This document shows, in pieces, positions 23,523 to 32,079 of a DNA stretch of 34,921 bases (within the stretch, counting starts at the first letter, position 1; every line of letters begins with the position of its first letter). Source of the DNA: Vibrio sp. 05-20-BW147. Lineage in GTDB: Bacteria > Pseudomonadota > Gammaproteobacteria > Enterobacterales > Vibrionaceae. The stretch covers positions 1-34,921 of the forward strand of contig NZ_SZTO01000026.1 in the NCBI RefSeq assembly GCF_013369385.1, in the 5' to 3' direction. Both the position numbers and the translations under genes were made by a program. The notes under the pieces are model-generated. The model was not told the origin of the DNA. It searched no databases and worked only from the letters and a program-made list of their open reading frames with translations.

Positions 23523-25310
23523 ATGCACAAATCAACTCACGAGCGTGTTGTTGCCATTCGCACTTGGTTGCAGCAGCACAATATCGACGCCCTACTCGTC
23601 CCACACGAAGACGAATACCTAGGCGAATATGTTCCCGACCATAACGAACGCTTACATTGGCTAACTGGCTTTACCGGTTCTGCCGGCGCTGCCGTTATCA
23701 CCCAAGAAAAAGCCGCCATGTTTGTTGATGGTCGCTACACTGTTCAGGTGACCAAACAAGTTCCTGCCGATTTGTTTGAGTATCGCCATTTGATTGAAGA
23801 GCCAGCTCTTGAATGGTTGCAAGAAAACCTCGCTCGTGGTGCATCGGTGGCCATTGACCCACGCATGCACAACGCCGCTTGGCTAAACATGGCACAAGCG
23901 AAATTGGCTGGTGTGCTTGAGCTTAGTATTCTCGACAGCAATCCGATTGATGAGTTGTGGCATGATCGCCCACAGCCAGTCGTTTCTGACGTTCGATTGA
24001 TGTCGACAGAGGCCGTTGGCCAAAGCTCTGCCGATAAACGTGCGAACATCGCACAGCTGATCACAAAGCAAGGCGTTGATAGCGCCGTTATCACCGCACT
24101 GGATTCGATTTGCTGGTTGCTCAACGTCCGCGGTTTGGACGTCTCTCGCTTACCTGTATTACTGTCACACGCGATTCTGCATGCAGATGGCCAAGTGGAG
24201 TTCTTCCTCGATCCTGCTCGCTTACCTGAAGGGTTTGATGTTCATGTCGGCCAAGGGGTGCACGTTTTCCATCCTGAGACGCTGCAAGCTCGCCTTGAAA
24301 GCTTGACGGGCAAAAAAGTCCTGCTTGATGCCAGTACCAGTAACGCATGGTTTAAACTGGTTCTGCAAAATGCAGGCGCTGTCGTTGTCCCAGGTGCAGA
24401 TCCTTGTTTGATGCCGAAAGCCGCCAAAAATGCGGTTGAAATTTCTGGCATGAAAGCATGTCACCTGCGCGATGGTGCTGCGATGGTCAAGTTCCTAAGT
24501 TGGCTTGACGCACAAGTGGCACAAGGTATTTTGCACGATGAAGCAACTTTGGCCGACAAACTGGAAGCCATTCGCCGCGAAGATCCCACTCTGAAGGATT
24601 TGAGTTTCGATACCATTTCGGCAGCCGGCAGCAACGCTGCGATGTGTCACTACAATCATCAAAACCAGCCTCAACCAGGCCAACTCAGCATGGATACGCT
24701 CTACTTAGTTGACTCTGGCGGCCAATATCTTGATGGCACCACCGACATCACTCGTACGGTTGCTATCGGCCAACCTTCATCAGAAATGATCAAGCAGTTT
24801 ACTTTGGCACTGAAAGGCCATATTGGTGTGGCTCGCGCTCGTTTCCCGAAAGGCACCCGTGGCTATCAAATTGATACCCTGGCTCGTCAACACCTATGGG
24901 CGGAAGGCTATGATTATGATCATGGTACTGGTCACGGTGTAGGCCACTTCCTGAGCGTGCATGAAGGCCCAGCCAGCATTTCAAAACGTCAGATCGACGT
25001 ACCCCTTGTCGAAGGGATGGTGCTCTCTAACGAACCGGGTTACTACCGCGCGGATGCGTTTGGTATTCGTATCGAAAATTTGGAACTGGTGGTTGAGAAG
25101 CAAACCCAAGGTGACTTCCCTATCTTGACCTTTGAATCTCTGACTCGCTGTCCAATCGACAAACGTAACATCAATGTCGATATGCTCACGCGTCCTGAAC
25201 TCGCTTGGCTAAATGACTACCACCAAAAAGTGTGGGATGACATTAGCCCATTGGTTGAAGGTGACGCGCAAGTTTGGCTACGTGAAGCGACGCTACCACT
25301 CAGCCACTGA
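23523..25310 (+). CDS. Xaa-Pro aminopeptidase, long M24B form
   Basis: A 595-residue metallopeptidase that removes N-terminal residues before proline. It has two N-terminal creatinase-like domains (1-155 and about 160-300) and a C-terminal pita-bread catalytic domain. Metal ligands read off the family pattern are D397 and D408 (VDSGGQYLDGTTD), H471 (GTGHGVGH), E504 (SNEPGYY) and E518 (IRIENLEL). The three-domain layout resembles the long eukaryotic-type aminopeptidase P rather than E. coli PepP (about 440 residues). No signal peptide, so it is cytoplasmic. The ATG follows AAAGGAATCGTACAG. A 156-nt gap upstream holds no firm promoter. Confidence 0.93.
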   Translation: MHKSTHERVVAIRTWLQQHNIDALLVPHEDEYLGEYVPDHNERLHWLTGFTGSAGAAVITQEKAAMFVDGRYTVQVTKQVPADLFEYRHLIEEPALEWLQENLARGASVAIDPRMHNAAWLNMAQAKLAGVLELSILDSNPIDELWHDRPQPVVSDVRLMSTEAVGQSSADKRANIAQLITKQGVDSAVITALDSICWLLNVRGLDVSRLPVLLSHAILHADGQVEFFLDPARLPEGFDVHVGQGVHVFHPETLQARLESLTGKKVLLDASTSNAWFKLVLQNAGAVVVPGADPCLMPKAAKNAVEISGMKACHLRDGAAMVKFLSWLDAQVAQGILHDEATLADKLEAIRREDPTLKDLSFDTISAAGSNAAMCHYNHQNQPQPGQLSMDTLYLVDSGGQYLDGTTDITRTVAIGQPSSEMIKQFTLALKGHIGVARARFPKGTRGYQIDTLARQHLWAEGYDYDHGTGHGVGHFLSVHEGPASISKRQIDVPLVEGMVLSNEPGYYRADAFGIRIENLELVVEKQTQGDFPILTFESLTRCPIDKRNINVDMLTRPELAWLNDYHQKVWDDISPLVEGDAQVWLREATLPLSH

Positions 25311-25316
25311 TAAGCA

Positions 25317-25364
25317 ATAGACACTGTCATTTGCAAACAAATAGACACTGTCATTTGCAAACAA
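25317..25364. repeat. perfect 24-bp tandem duplication
   Basis: ATAGACACTGTCATTTGCAA followed by ACAA occurs twice head to tail without a mismatch, directly between the peptidase stop and its terminator. It contains the short dyad GACA-CTGTC. No third copy is nearby apart from a few matching bases. Confidence 0.9.
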
Positions 25365-25367
25365 TAG

Positions 25368-25402
25368 AAAAAGGGTTAAGGCAAAATGCCTTAACCCTTT
25401 TT
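25368..25402 (+). terminator. terminator of the aminopeptidase gene
   Basis: A perfect 16-bp stem AAAAAGGGTTAAGGCA/TGCCTTAACCCTTTTT with a 3-nt loop; the T-run ends in the parS site that follows. Confidence 0.92.
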
Positions 25403-25417
25403 GTTTCACGTGAAACA
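25402..25417. other. parS centromere site, perfect consensus
   Basis: TGTTTCACGTGAAACA is the exact 16-bp palindrome bound by chromosomal ParB/Spo0J proteins across bacteria, including the chromosome 1 ParB of vibrios. It is intergenic, just past a terminator. A second perfect copy lies 3.9 kb away. A 16-bp exact match twice in this space is very unlikely by chance. Confidence 0.93.
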
Positions 25418-25527
25418 TATCCACATGCCACTTTTGCTCTTAGCTGACATTATCGAACCGCGCTCAGACTCGCTAGATAACGACTGTGTTGCCTAAGATA
25501 AGATTAGCTGTTTTGGTTATGTTTTGG

Positions 25528-26652
25528 TTAAGAGAACCGAGCCCCAGAATAGGCGGCATGCCAATCGCGCCATACGGGATCGAACCCTTTACTACGAATC
25601 ATCTGCTCCACTTCTGCCGCGCTCCTTTCATCACTGATCTCAAACTGCTCGAGTTCAACATCAGGCATGGCATAACCGCCCGGCTGAGTTTTCGATGCTG
25701 CTGACATCGACGTGATACCCAGTGGTAGAACGTTATCACGAAACAGCGCCGACTCGCGTGTAGACAACGACAACTCGACTTCTGGATTAAACAAACGATA
25801 GGCGCAAATCAGTTGAACCAGCTGTTTATCACTCATCACCGATTTGGGCTGCAACGCCCCTGCGCAAGGACGCAAGCGAGGAAATGAAATTGAATAGCGT
25901 GTCTGCCAATAGGTACGTTCCAAATAGTCCAGATGCGCAGCAACGTAGAAGCAGTCCGTACGCCACTCCTCCAAGCCGATCAGTGCACCAATGCCAATTT
26001 TATCGATCCCCGCTCTCGCCAAACGGTCAGGCGTTTCGAGACGATAGTTGAAATTAGTTTTGTTGCCACGCAAGTGATGTTGTGCGTAAGTCGCAGGGTG
26101 ATACGTTTCCTGATAAACCATCACAGCGTCCAAACCCAAAAGCTTCAACTCTTGATAATGCTCTTGGCTAAGCGGCTGCACTTCCATCGCTAGATAGTTA
26201 AAAGCGCGTTTGATTTGCGGCAGCACTTGGCGGAAATAATTCATACCAACCTTGCCTTCATGCTCACCCGTCACCAGCAAAACGCTGTCAAACTTCATTG
26301 CCTTAATCGCCGCCATTTCTGCATCGATTTCTTGCACCGTGAGTGTGCGGCGCTTTAGGCGATTCTCCATCGAGAAGCCACAATACGTACACGCATTGGC
26401 ACAGAGATTGGAAAGATACAGTGGTATATAGAGCGATAACGTATTACCAAAACGTTTACGGGTTAACGCATAGGAACGCTGCGCCATCGCTTCTAGATAG
26501 TGCTCCGCGGCTGGCGAAATCAGCGCTTTAAAGTCTTCTAAATCGAGTTTGTTTTTACTCAGCGCTCGCTCAACATCGAGCGCGGTTTTAGCGTAGATCG
26601 ATAATCGAATATCGTCCCAATTGAGCTGATTAAAATGTTCGACGAAACTCAT
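25528..26652 (-). CDS. thiH: 2-iminoacetate synthase ThiH (radical SAM)
   Basis: Cleaves tyrosine to dehydroglycine for thiazole formation. The 374 residues match E. coli ThiH in length. The radical-SAM cluster CANACTYC uses C84, C88 and C91. The C-terminal region ends with GFDPVWRDWHAAYSGA. The frame is open nine codons further to a GTG; the ATG following CGGAGCAACACC was chosen. It is the last gene of thiCEFSGH. No clear terminator is visible between its stop and the parS site; the 110-bp gap otherwise shows nothing. Confidence 0.95.
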   Translation of the reverse strand: MSFVEHFNQLNWDDIRLSIYAKTALDVERALSKNKLDLEDFKALISPAAEHYLEAMAQRSYALTRKRFGNTLSLYIPLYLSNLCANACTYCGFSMENRLKRRTLTVQEIDAEMAAIKAMKFDSVLLVTGEHEGKVGMNYFRQVLPQIKRAFNYLAMEVQPLSQEHYQELKLLGLDAVMVYQETYHPATYAQHHLRGNKTNFNYRLETPDRLARAGIDKIGIGALIGLEEWRTDCFYVAAHLDYLERTYWQTRYSISFPRLRPCAGALQPKSVMSDKQLVQLICAYRLFNPEVELSLSTRESALFRDNVLPLGITSMSAASKTQPGGYAMPDVELEQFEISDERSAAEVEQMIRSKGFDPVWRDWHAAYSGARFS

Positions 26653-26688
26653 GGTGTTGCTCCGGTCAACAGACGGCACTTTCTTTTG

Positions 26689-27462
26689 CTAAGAAAGGCA
26701 CTCATCGAGAAAAGAGGTCAATGGGCTGGATGCCACCGCATGCGACACTTTGCCAGCAAGCCCCGACTCATACGCCAAACGCCCAGCCTCAACCGCCAAT
26801 TTGAATGCACGGGCCATGGCGATGGGATCGCGTGCAGCGGCGATCGCGGTATTCACCAGCACCGCATCAGCACCCAGTTCCATCGCATAGGCAGCATGAG
26901 ACGGTGCGCCAATCCCCGCATCCACCACAACAGGAACCTTCGCTTGGTCGATAATGATTTGTAAGAAGTCTTGCGAAACCAAGCCTTTGTTTGAGCCAAT
27001 TGGCGCCCCCAAGGGCATGACGGCAGCGCAACCTACTTCTTCCAATCGCTTACACAACACAGGGTCTGCATGGCAATAAGGCAACACCACAAAGCCATCT
27101 TTGACTAGCTGCTCTGCTGCCGCCAAAGTTTCAATCGGATCAGGCATCAGGTATTTCGGATCGGGATGAATTTCCAACTTCAGCCAATTAGTGCCCAATG
27201 CTTCACGCGCTAAATGCGCGGCAAAAATGGCGTCTTTGGCGTTTTTGGCACCAGATGTATTAGGTAGCAAATTAACACCCGCTGACAACAGTGGTGACAA
27301 GATGTCATCTTGCTGATTGTGGATATCCACCCTTTTCAGCGCCATAGTGGCGAGCTGTGAACCTGATTGTTCGATGGCTTGTGACATCAATTGGCTGTTG
27401 GCAAATTTACCGGTGCCCGTGAACAAGCGAGAATGAAATTGTTTGTCTGCGATTTTGAGCAT
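26689..27462 (-). CDS. thiG: thiazole synthase ThiG
   Basis: Builds the thiazole phosphate ring from deoxyxylulose phosphate, dehydroglycine and ThiS thiocarboxylate. It has 257 residues (E. coli about 256), a TIM barrel. The likely Schiff-base lysine is K95 in WLKLEIHPD. Phosphate and barrel-end motifs are PNTSGA, PLGAPIGSNKG, VDAGIGAPSHAA and AVLVNTAIA. The long open frame begins inside thiS/thiF; the ATG after GGAGGATAAGCAC, 4 nt past the thiS stop, is the true start. Confidence 0.97.
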   Translation of the reverse strand: MLKIADKQFHSRLFTGTGKFANSQLMSQAIEQSGSQLATMALKRVDIHNQQDDILSPLLSAGVNLLPNTSGAKNAKDAIFAAHLAREALGTNWLKLEIHPDPKYLMPDPIETLAAAEQLVKDGFVVLPYCHADPVLCKRLEEVGCAAVMPLGAPIGSNKGLVSQDFLQIIIDQAKVPVVVDAGIGAPSHAAYAMELGADAVLVNTAIAAARDPIAMARAFKLAVEAGRLAYESGLAGKVSHAVASSPLTSFLDECLS

Positions 27463-27466
27463 GTGC

Positions 27467-27676
27467 TTATCCTCCAGCAATCGCCTGAAATAGTGAGATA
27501 GCATCACCACGACTGAGCGTTTTGGTTTGCCATTCGCTGTGTGGGACAACTTGATTATTGATTGCAAACACACAACCCAAGTTAGGTAGTGAAAGATGCT
27601 CAATAATGGATGCCAAAGTCGCATTGGTTGGCACCTCGTAGCTTTCGCCGTTGATGCTAATTGCTATGGTGTTCAT
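27467..27676 (-). CDS. thiS: sulfur carrier protein ThiS
   Basis: A 69-residue ubiquitin-fold sulfur carrier ending in the required Gly-Gly (FQAIAGG), which ThiF adenylates and converts to a thiocarboxylate. The segment VFAINNQVVPHSEW is typical. It overlaps the end of thiF by 20 nt, showing tight translational coupling. Confidence 0.96.
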   Translation of the reverse strand: MNTIAISINGESYEVPTNATLASIIEHLSLPNLGCVFAINNQVVPHSEWQTKTLSRGDAISLFQAIAGG

Positions 27677-28493
27677 TGCTTGATTCCTGTTTCTGAACCT
27701 GACAAACGCGACAACTTGGATCTTTCACTACCGCCAATTGCTGCCAACTTAACGTGAACCCATCAAACAGATGCAACTGATGGCATGTGGTTTGAAACGC
27801 GCCCGTTGCCAGCTTTTGAATCGTTGCGATTGCCTGATAATTTCCCATTAGCCCCACGACAGGGCCGATCACCCCAGCATCACTGCACTTGGTCTGCATG
27901 GCATTTTCTGCAAATGGAAAAAGGCAGTGGTAGCACGGAGAGTTTACTGAACTCGTTGCCGACGAGGTATCTTGCTGGGATTGGATTGAGTGGTATGAAC
28001 TAAAATCAAACGCAATGAATTGCCCTTTCCAGCCGATTGCTGAGGCCGACACTAATGGGGTACGTTGATTCAGGCAGGCTTGGTTGATCAGTTGGCGCGA
28101 TGGAAAGTTGTCCGTACAATCGAGCACAATGTCCGCCAACATCACTTCCAAGTTGAGACGTTGCTCATCCAAACGTTGGCTAATGGTGCGAACGCGCAAT
28201 TCTGCATTGAGCTGCTTCAACTGCTCTGCGAGTGCATCCACTTTGGGGCTGGCGAGATGTTGCTGACGAAAGGCAATTTGACGCTGCAAATTACTCTCTT
28301 CAACCACATCATCGTCAACCAACACTAAATGGCCGACGCCCGCAGCAGCCAAATAAAGCGCCGCTGCGTTACCCAAACCACCGCAACCGATGATCAGCAC
28401 ATGTGCTTGACGTAAGTTGGCTTGCCCCAACTCACCGATTTCCGTCAATGCAATTTGTCTTTGATAACGAGTAAAGAGCCGATCATCCAACAT
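27657..28493 (-). CDS. thiF: ThiS adenylyltransferase ThiF
   Basis: E1-like enzyme of 278 residues that adenylates the ThiS C terminus. The nucleotide motif GCGGLG is at 36-41, followed by LVDDDVVEESNLQRQ. The zinc ligands are C187, C190, C261 and C264. C203 (TKCSDAGVIGPVVG) lines up with the E. coli Cys that forms the acyl-disulfide with ThiS. The ATG overlaps the end of thiE; a GTG four codons earlier is the alternative. A low-complexity Ser/Gln stretch at about 169-184 lengthens it relative to E. coli. Confidence 0.96.
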   Translation of the reverse strand: MLDDRLFTRYQRQIALTEIGELGQANLRQAHVLIIGCGGLGNAAALYLAAAGVGHLVLVDDDVVEESNLQRQIAFRQQHLASPKVDALAEQLKQLNAELRVRTISQRLDEQRLNLEVMLADIVLDCTDNFPSRQLINQACLNQRTPLVSASAIGWKGQFIAFDFSSYHSIQSQQDTSSATSSVNSPCYHCLFPFAENAMQTKCSDAGVIGPVVGLMGNYQAIATIQKLATGAFQTTCHQLHLFDGFTLSWQQLAVVKDPSCRVCQVQKQESSNEHHSN

Positions 28494-29817
28494 GATTGGC
28501 CTCACTTATTGGCTCAAGGCTATGTGTGGATACTGAGTCTAAATGCACCTGTGTTGTGTTAGGTGTCATGACTTGCTTGAAGTACTCTATTACCGCTTTC
28601 ACATCTTTCGCCAAGGTAATCGCTCTCACTACCGCTAATGAAGAGACACCACATTGCCATACCGTCGCCGCATTACTTTGATCAATACCACCAATGGCTA
28701 CCGTGGGAACGCCGGTGATGGACTCATCATAAGGTATGGTATCAATCAATTGCTGATAGAGTTTTAATCTCACCAGCCCTTGCGGTAATGAAGGCATTTG
28801 TTTTGTGGTGGTCGGGAAAATGTGCCCCAATGCGATGTAACTTGGCTGGAGTTGAACAATGCGTAACAGCTCATAATAACCATGCGTAGATAACCCTAAC
28901 GCAATGCCTGCATTCGTCAGGGCGGCCAAATCAGCCACCTGCAAATCTTCCTGCCCTAGATGTACGCCATAGGCTTGATACTGAATCGCTAACTGCCAAT
29001 AGTCGTTGATATAGACTTGCGCGCCATAGTCACGACCTAGCTGGATCGCACGCACAATCTGTTGCTCCAAATCGACTTGGTTTGGATCTTTAATCCGCAA
29101 TTGGACCGTTTTAATCCCCAAAGGCAATAACTTCTCAATCCAACTGACATCATCAACCACCGGATAGAGCCCTAACTGTTGAGCGATAACCCGCGGAAAC
29201 GCTTTTGTTAGCCCTTCTAGATTGTGGCTTGGTAAGATGCCGAGCTCATTCAAATGCAATACTGGGGTAGGAAACAAAGCAAAATCCGACACCCATGTTT
29301 CACGTGAAACATTCAACATCGCACGCGCCAAAGTAAGGCAATCTTCGATTGGGAAATCAAGTGCACTGAGCGTGACCACCCACGCCAAATGCCGATAAAT
29401 CGATTCTACGCTCTCGTTTTGAGAGTGGTTTTGGCGTATTGAAAATCGTAGTGCGCGAGTTTCATCGGCTAAAGGATGTTGCCAAACATCAAACGCCTCA
29501 CCTTGCTCCCCTTGCAAATTGATCAACAGCGTCTTGGCCTTACACTCTGAGCCCAAATAACTGGATACCTCTGTCAGAGCAAGCGAATGATGGTAGTGAA
29601 GCGCAAAGTCATGTGCTCCGAGATGACGACTATCGTTATGGATAAGATCCGTCTCGAATACGACTGTTTTGGCTGAAGAAATCAGTTGCAGTGTACGAGT
29701 TGGGCTAACGCCCAACTCTATATGGTCAATGGCAAAACCTTGCTGCTTTGCCAAGAGCAAACACTGCTGAATTTCTCCCGTCAGCTCAATAATGGCAGAA
29801 GGAATCAGCAGTCTCAT
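28483..29817 (-). CDS. thiE: thiamine phosphate synthase ThiE with an N-terminal extension
   Basis: Joins the HMP-pyrophosphate and thiazole-phosphate halves of thiamine. The catalytic ThiE barrel occupies about residues 214-425: KTVQLRIKD, YINDYWQLA, GVHLGQEDL, LGLSTHGYYEL, IALGHIFPTTTK and VAIGGI. The protein is 444 residues, about twice the usual length. Residues 1-205 form an extra domain that I cannot assign with confidence; its last part faintly resembles a worn-down ThiD (HMP-P kinase) C-terminal end, without a recognisable kinase motif. The ATG lies 2 nt past the thiC stop, with GAGGG inside the thiC end as ribosome binding site. A perfect parS site is encoded within residues 169-174. 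Confidence 0.9.
   Translation of the reverse strand: MRLLIPSAIIELTGEIQQCLLLAKQQGFAIDHIELGVSPTRTLQLISSAKTVVFETDLIHNDSRHLGAHDFALHYHHSLALTEVSSYLGSECKAKTLLINLQGEQGEAFDVWQHPLADETRALRFSIRQNHSQNESVESIYRHLAWVVTLSALDFPIEDCLTLARAMLNVSRETWVSDFALFPTPVLHLNELGILPSHNLEGLTKAFPRVIAQQLGLYPVVDDVSWIEKLLPLGIKTVQLRIKDPNQVDLEQQIVRAIQLGRDYGAQVYINDYWQLAIQYQAYGVHLGQEDLQVADLAALTNAGIALGLSTHGYYELLRIVQLQPSYIALGHIFPTTTKQMPSLPQGLVRLKLYQQLIDTIPYDESITGVPTVAIGGIDQSNAATVWQCGVSSLAVVRAITLAKDVKAVIEYFKQVMTPNTTQVHLDSVSTHSLEPISEANHVG
29296..29311. other. parS centromere site inside thiE, perfect consensus
   Basis: TGTTTCACGTGAAACA is identical to the site at 25402-25417. Here it lies in the thiE reading frame, encoding N-V-S-R-E-T (residues 169-174) in the poorly conserved N-terminal domain, where a fixed DNA sequence costs little in protein function. 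Confidence 0.92.
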
Positions 29818-29819
29818 AC

Positions 29820-31763
29820 TTAACCCTCTGCCACTTCTTCGTGACTCACTGCAGGATGGTACAGCTCCGAACCCGACGCTTTGAATTCCGCGGACTTTTG
29901 CTTCATTCCTTCCAATGGGTCATCCAACAGCTTCACTTCTATCGCCTGTCCTGCCTCACCCTGTTGCCCTTTAGCGTACTCACGAACCTCTTGCGAAATC
30001 TTCATCGAGCAGAATTTTGGACCACACATCGAACAAAAGTGTGCGACCTTGCCTGATTCCTGAGGTAAGGTTTCATCGTGGAATGCACGCGCCGTATCGG
30101 GGTCAAGAGAGAGATTGAACTGATCTTGCCAGCGGAACTCAAAGCGTGCTTTTGACAAGGCATTGTCACGTACTTGTGCACCAGGATGCCCTTTAGCTAA
30201 ATCCGCCGCGTGTGCAGCCAGTTTGTAGGTTATCAAGCCGGTTTTCACGTCTTCTTTATTAGGTAGACCTAAGTGTTCTTTTGGCGTTACGTAGCAAAGC
30301 ATGGCACAGCCATACCAACCAATCATGGCTGCACCAATCCCAGAAGTAATGTGGTCATAGCCAGGGGCAATGTCGGTGGTCAGTGGACCCAAGGTATAGA
30401 ATGGAGCCTCATGACAATGCTTGAGCTGCTCGTCCATGTTCTCTTTAATCATGTGCATCGGTACATGCCCAGGACCTTCAATAATCACTTGGACATCGTA
30501 CTCCCACGCGATTTTGGTCAGTTCACCCAATGTTCTGAGCTCAGCAAACTGCGCTTCATCATTGGCATCGGCAATCGAGCCAGGACGCAAACCATCACCT
30601 AATGAGAGCGCTACATCGTACTTCGCACAAATCTCACAGATCTCGCGGAAATGGGTATAGAGGAAACTCTCTTGATGATGTGCCAAACACCACTTAGCGA
30701 TGATCGACCCCCCACGCGAGACAATGCCCGTCACGCGTTTCGCCGTCATTGGGATATAGCGCAGCAGCAAACCTGCATGAATCGTGAAGTAATCCACCCC
30801 CTGCTCAGCCTGCTCGATCAACGTATCACGCATCACTTCCCACGTTAGGTTCTCAGCAACGCCATTGACCTTCTCTAGTGCTTGATACATAGGCACGGTT
30901 CCAATCGGTACTGGGCTGTTGCGTAAAATCCATTCACGAGTTTCGTGAATGTTTCTCCCCGTCGACAGATCCATCACCGTATCACCACCCCAACGAGTCG
31001 ACCACACCAACTTCTCGACTTCTTCTTCAATCGACGAGGTCACCGATGAGTTACCAATGTTGGCGTTAACTTTCACAAGGAAGTTGCGGCCGATGATCAT
31101 CGGCTCAGATTCTGGGTGATTAATGTTGGAAGGAATGATCGCGCGACCTTCCGCCACTTCACGACGCACAAATTCAGGGGTAATTTCCTTAGGTAGATTC
31201 GCACCAAAGCTTTGCCCTGCATGCTGCTGAGTCAAAACTTCATCTTGATATTTGGCGCGCCCCATGTTCTCGCGCAAAGCGATGTATTCCATCTCCGGGG
31301 TGATGATTCCCTTACGCGCATAATGCAACTGAGTGACACAATACCCAGCTTTGGCACGACGGATGCGAGGCAGATTGCCATATCTCAACTCGTCCAGCGT
31401 TTCATCTTCTAAGCGCTCTTTCGTGTAGACCGAGCTGACATCATCAAGCACTTCGGTATCAGCACGCTCTGAAATCCACTCTTCTCTTAACTTAGGAAGG
31501 CCATTATAGAGATCGATTTGATGGGTCGGATCCGTGTAGACACCCGAAGTGTCATACACTCTTACCGCTTCGTTTGGCTGAAAGATCGGTGCCTCTTTGG
31601 TCCCGCCAACTAAGCTGTCTGCCAAGGAGATTTCGCGCATTGGCACTCTAATGTCTGAGCGAGAGCCCTCGACATACACTTTGGTGGAATTGGGATACGG
31701 CTGCACAGAGAGTGTATCGATGAATTGTTTAGCTTCCAGTCTCGCTTGCTTGCGATTCGACAT
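29820..31763 (-). CDS. thiC: phosphomethylpyrimidine synthase ThiC
   Basis: Radical-SAM enzyme converting aminoimidazole ribotide to HMP-phosphate, the pyrimidine half of thiamine. It has 647 residues (E. coli 631). The unusual C-terminal cluster motif C577-x2-C580-x4-C585 (CSMCGPKFC) is present, as are GDGLRPGSIADANDEAQF and EGPGHVPMHMI. The ATG follows AAGGAAAAATGCT. It is the first gene of thiCEFSGH, controlled by the TPP riboswitch upstream. Confidence 0.98.
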   Translation of the reverse strand: MSNRKQARLEAKQFIDTLSVQPYPNSTKVYVEGSRSDIRVPMREISLADSLVGGTKEAPIFQPNEAVRVYDTSGVYTDPTHQIDLYNGLPKLREEWISERADTEVLDDVSSVYTKERLEDETLDELRYGNLPRIRRAKAGYCVTQLHYARKGIITPEMEYIALRENMGRAKYQDEVLTQQHAGQSFGANLPKEITPEFVRREVAEGRAIIPSNINHPESEPMIIGRNFLVKVNANIGNSSVTSSIEEEVEKLVWSTRWGGDTVMDLSTGRNIHETREWILRNSPVPIGTVPMYQALEKVNGVAENLTWEVMRDTLIEQAEQGVDYFTIHAGLLLRYIPMTAKRVTGIVSRGGSIIAKWCLAHHQESFLYTHFREICEICAKYDVALSLGDGLRPGSIADANDEAQFAELRTLGELTKIAWEYDVQVIIEGPGHVPMHMIKENMDEQLKHCHEAPFYTLGPLTTDIAPGYDHITSGIGAAMIGWYGCAMLCYVTPKEHLGLPNKEDVKTGLITYKLAAHAADLAKGHPGAQVRDNALSKARFEFRWQDQFNLSLDPDTARAFHDETLPQESGKVAHFCSMCGPKFCSMKISQEVREYAKGQQGEAGQAIEVKLLDDPLEGMKQKSAEFKASGSELYHPAVSHEEVAEG

Positions 31764-31892
31764 AGCATTTTTCCTTTCTTGTTATGCTGGATAAAAAGGT
31801 TTTGGACAAAAATGCTTGGCGGAAAGTTGTGACAAGAGGCGTTGAACACACAATTTGGAGTTTCAATTTGTGGATTCAAGCTTTGATAAGAC

Positions 31893-31908
31893 ACCAGTTC
31901 GCACTGGT
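31893..31908 (-). other. hairpin downstream of the TPP aptamer
   Basis: ACCAGT-GCGA-ACTGGT, a perfect 6-bp stem with a 4-nt loop, lies 13 nt past the aptamer. It has no U-run, so it is not a plain terminator; it may be part of the expression platform. The remaining leader (31764-31892) holds no hairpin terminator that I can see. Confidence 0.4.
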
Positions 31909-31921
31909 ACAAGTATCTTCT

Positions 31922-32003
31922 CTTGTTCCCTTCGCAGGTTCTAACCTGATCAGGTTCAACGGATCCCGAATAAACGGTCTCAGCCCTAAGGCACTCCGAC
32001 AAG
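31922..32003 (-). promoter_or_regulatory. TPP riboswitch (thi-box)
   Basis: On the minus strand the aptamer has GGAGTGCC, GGCTGAGA and the thi-box core ACCTGATCAGGTTAGAACC followed by TGCGAAGGGAACAAG. The outer helix CTTGT/ACAAG closes it. It senses thiamine pyrophosphate and lowers thiC operon expression. It sits about 160 nt before the thiC start, leaving a long expression platform. Confidence 0.95.
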
Positions 32004-32010
32004 TGAAACG

Positions 32011-32039
32011 ATTATATGAAATCGGCTTGGTTAAACCAA
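32011..32039 (-). promoter_or_regulatory. promoter of the thiCEFSGH operon
   Basis: The minus strand has -35 TTGGTT, a 17-bp spacer and -10 TATAAT, placing the transcript start only a few bases before the TPP aptamer. The -35 lies inside the hairpin that follows crcB. Confidence 0.7.
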
Positions 32040-32044
32040 GCCGA
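32022..32044 (-). terminator. hairpin after crcB, overlapping the thiC promoter
   Basis: An 11-bp perfect inverted repeat TCGGCTTGGTT/AACCAAGCCGA around a single central base (in practice about 10 bp with a 3-nt loop). On the minus strand it is followed only by TTTCAT, a poor U-run, so termination of crcB may be leaky. Confidence 0.6.
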
Positions 32045-32079
32045 CCTGTTTAAAATTTAACTCAATTTCGCCCATTGCT

